Assembly: GCA_964435475.1 (NCBI GenBank)
Contig: CAYSZB010000084.1
Location: 1-8,696 of the forward strand
Reading direction: 5' to 3'
DNA from: CAYSZB01 sp964435475
GTDB lineage: Bacteria; Chloroflexota; Anaerolineae; Anaerolineales; Anaerolineaceae
Length of the DNA stretch: 8,696 bases
A program made the translations under genes and the position numbers. Positions within the stretch are counted from its first letter, which is position 1. Each line of letters opens with the position of its first letter. Below the pieces are notes generated by a model. That model did not search any database. It saw only the letters and a program-made list of their open reading frames with translations, and was not told the DNA's origin. Below are positions 6,976 through 8,696 of this stretch, one piece after another.

Positions 6976-8696
6976 ATGCAATCAACCACATTACCCGAAC
7001 GCAAAGACATCCCGATCGAAGAGACCTGGGACCTGGACAGCATCTTCCCGGATGTTGCCGCCTGGCAAGCCGCCCTGCAATCCGTTGCCCAGCGTCTGCC
7101 CGAGATCAGCCAATACCGGGGACGGCTTTCCGAGGGACCGCAGACCCTGCAAGCCTGCCTGGAATTGATGACCGACCTGATGCGCCAGGCTGCCAGGGTC
7201 ATGTCTTACGGCTCGTTGGGAGCGGCAACCGACGCCAACAACCAGGATGCCCTGGCACGCATGGGGCAGGGCGGCGGACTGATGCACCGCATGCAATCGG
7301 CAGTCTCCTTTATCAAACCCGAACTGATGCAGATCGGCATCCCCACCCTGCGCAGCTGGCTGCAAACTGAACCGGCGCTCAATATCTATGCGCATTTTGT
7401 CGACGACCTGGAACACGAGCAGGCCCATATCCGCTCACAGGAAGTGGAAGAGGTGATCGCCCAGGCCGGGCAGGCGGTTAACGCCTCCTTCCAGACCTTC
7501 ACCAGCCTGACCAGCTCCGAGATCAAGTTCAAGCCGGCGGTGGACAGCAAAGGCCAGGAACACGAGGTCGGGCAGTCCAGCATCGACGGTTTCATCACCC
7601 ACCCGGATCGTGAATTGCGCCGCACCGCCTGGGAAAGCTATGCCGACGGCTACATTGCCCTGCGCAACACCCTCGCCAACACCCAGCTGGGTGGGCTGCA
7701 CAAAGACCTCTTTAACATGCGCGCCCACCGCTACAACTCCTGCCTTGAAGCTTCGTTGTACCGTTTTGACATCCCAACCTCCGTCTTCCATAACCTGCTT
7801 GACGTTTTCAAGGCCAACCTGCCCACCTGGCACCGCTACTGGCGCCTGCGCAAGAAAGCGCTTAAGCTGGATACCTTCCACGCCTATGACATCAAAGCGC
7901 CCATCTCGCAAACCCAACCCCTGATCCCCTTTCACCAGGCGGTGGACTGGATCTGTGAAGGCATGGCGCCTTTGGGCGAAGAGTACGTCAGCATCCTGCG
8001 CCGCGGGTGCCTGGAGGAGCGCTGGGTGGACCGCGCAGTCAACAAGGGCAAACGCCAGGGCGCTTTCAGCAGCGGTGTCTACGACACGCACCCCTTCATC
8101 CTGATCAGTTACCAGGATAATGTCTTTTCGCTTTCCACCCTGGCACACGAACTGGGCCATTCCATGCATTCCTACCTGACCAACCAGCGCCAGCCCTTCC
8201 TGTACAGTCACTATGCCATGTTCGTGGCAGAGGTGGCATCCAACTTCAACCAGGCCATGGTGCGCGATCACCTGCTGAAGACCCAGACTGCTCCGGACTT
8301 CCAGGTGGCGCTGATCGAAGAAGCCATGTCCAACTTCCACCGCTATTTCTTCATCATGCCCACCCTGGCACGCTGGGAACTGGCGATGCACGAGGCGGTC
8401 GAGAAGAGCGCCCCGCTGAACGCCCGCCTGATGAGCCAGCAGTGCGCCGCATTGTTCAAGGAAGGCTATGGGGATGAAGTGGAATTTGACGAAGCACGAA
8501 CCGGCATCACCTGGGCACAGTTCCAGCACATGTACATGAACTTCTATGTCTTCCAGTATGCCACCGGCATATCGGCAGCCCACGCCCTGGCAAACCGTGT
8601 CCTGTCTGGGGTGGAAAATGCCGTGCCAGATTACCTGGCGTTCCTCGGCTCAGGCGGTTCGGATTACCCGATCAATTTGCTGCGTAAAGCCGGCGT
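6976..8696 (+). CDS. pepF: Oligoendopeptidase F, M3 family zinc metallopeptidase (3' partial)
   Basis: Cytoplasmic zinc endopeptidase that cleaves short and medium peptides, part of intracellular peptide turnover. I translated the frame by hand: it is open without interruption for 573 codons to the window end. PepF proteins are about 600 residues, so roughly 25-35 C-terminal residues are missing. The N-terminus (IPIEETWDLDSIFPD) has the family opening and no signal peptide. The zinc site is HELGH at 391-395 with catalytic Glu392, and the third ligand is probably Glu419 in FVAEVASNFNQ, 28 residues after the first His, the M3 spacing. GAFSSG (about 362-367) and the C-terminal YATGISAAHALANRVL (from about 528) are further PepF-type blocks. 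All key residues are present, so it should be active. It diverges from the transporter gene; whether it is monocistronic cannot be seen. A different M3B subgroup is the only real alternative. Confidence 0.95.
   Translation, partial: MQSTTLPERKDIPIEETWDLDSIFPDVAAWQAALQSVAQRLPEISQYRGRLSEGPQTLQACLELMTDLMRQAARVMSYGSLGAATDANNQDALARMGQGGGLMHRMQSAVSFIKPELMQIGIPTLRSWLQTEPALNIYAHFVDDLEHEQAHIRSQEVEEVIAQAGQAVNASFQTFTSLTSSEIKFKPAVDSKGQEHEVGQSSIDGFITHPDRELRRTAWESYADGYIALRNTLANTQLGGLHKDLFNMRAHRYNSCLEASLYRFDIPTSVFHNLLDVFKANLPTWHRYWRLRKKALKLDTFHAYDIKAPISQTQPLIPFHQAVDWICEGMAPLGEEYVSILRRGCLEERWVDRAVNKGKRQGAFSSGVYDTHPFILISYQDNVFSLSTLAHELGHSMHSYLTNQRQPFLYSHYAMFVAEVASNFNQAMVRDHLLKTQTAPDFQVALIEEAMSNFHRYFFIMPTLARWELAMHEAVEKSAPLNARLMSQQCAALFKEGYGDEVEFDEARTGITWAQFQHMYMNFYVFQYATGISAAHALANRVLSGVENAVPDYLAFLGSGGSDYPINLLRKAG

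Noticed and set aside
6870..7202. A 110-codon minus-strand open frame over the pepF start and the divergent gap
   Set aside because: Most of it is antisense to pepF, there is no clear ribosome site, and the translation has no recognisable domain.
7435..8583. A 382-codon open frame on the minus strand
   Set aside because: It lies wholly antisense to pepF, whose plus-strand frame contains HELGH and conserved PepF blocks. The antisense protein has no recognisable motif and is rich in G/V/H/Q, as expected from the reverse of GC-biased codons.

Overview
This window carries four protein genes and short, well-structured gaps between them. There are no RNA genes, mobile elements or CRISPR arrays that I can support. 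The DNA is moderately GC-rich. A SARP/STAND-type ATPase regulator with a long helical-repeat tail, MutS2 and a cytoplasmic PepF together would fit a Chloroflexota (Anaerolineae-like) bacterium. That placement is inferred from protein style only, since there is no rRNA or other phylogenetic marker here.

Layout. (1) Positions 1-2883, plus strand: the C-terminal 960 codons of a large regulator whose N-terminus lies outside the window. It has the end of a probable bacterial transcriptional activator (BTAD) domain, an AAA/STAND NTPase module, then about 500 residues of TPR-like repeats and no C-terminal HTH. (2) Positions 2884-3047: a convergent gap with an 11-bp perfect tandem repeat, a small foldable region and a terminator hairpin. 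(3) Positions 3048-5447, minus strand: full-length mutS2. (4) Positions 5448-5565: a short gap with a strong terminator for the transporter upstream and possibly a mutS2 -10 element. (5) Positions 5566-6780, minus strand: a complete 12-TM major facilitator transporter resembling the AmpG/BT1-like group. (6) Positions 6781-6975: a divergent promoter region, with a clear Shine-Dalgarno on each side. (7) Positions 6976-8696, plus strand: oligoendopeptidase F with an intact zinc site, cut by the window end roughly 25-35 codons short of its expected stop.

How the genes relate. The genes look like separate transcription units, not one operon. The transporter and mutS2 run in the same direction but have a textbook intrinsic terminator between them. 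The regulator and mutS2 converge. The transporter and pepF diverge from one 195-bp region, so co-regulation is possible; a link between uptake of a peptide-like solute and intracellular peptide hydrolysis is only a hypothesis. I found no clear novel system. The items most worth a second look are the truncated regulator, the structured convergent gap, the near-leaderless look of mutS2 and the unassigned transporter substrate.
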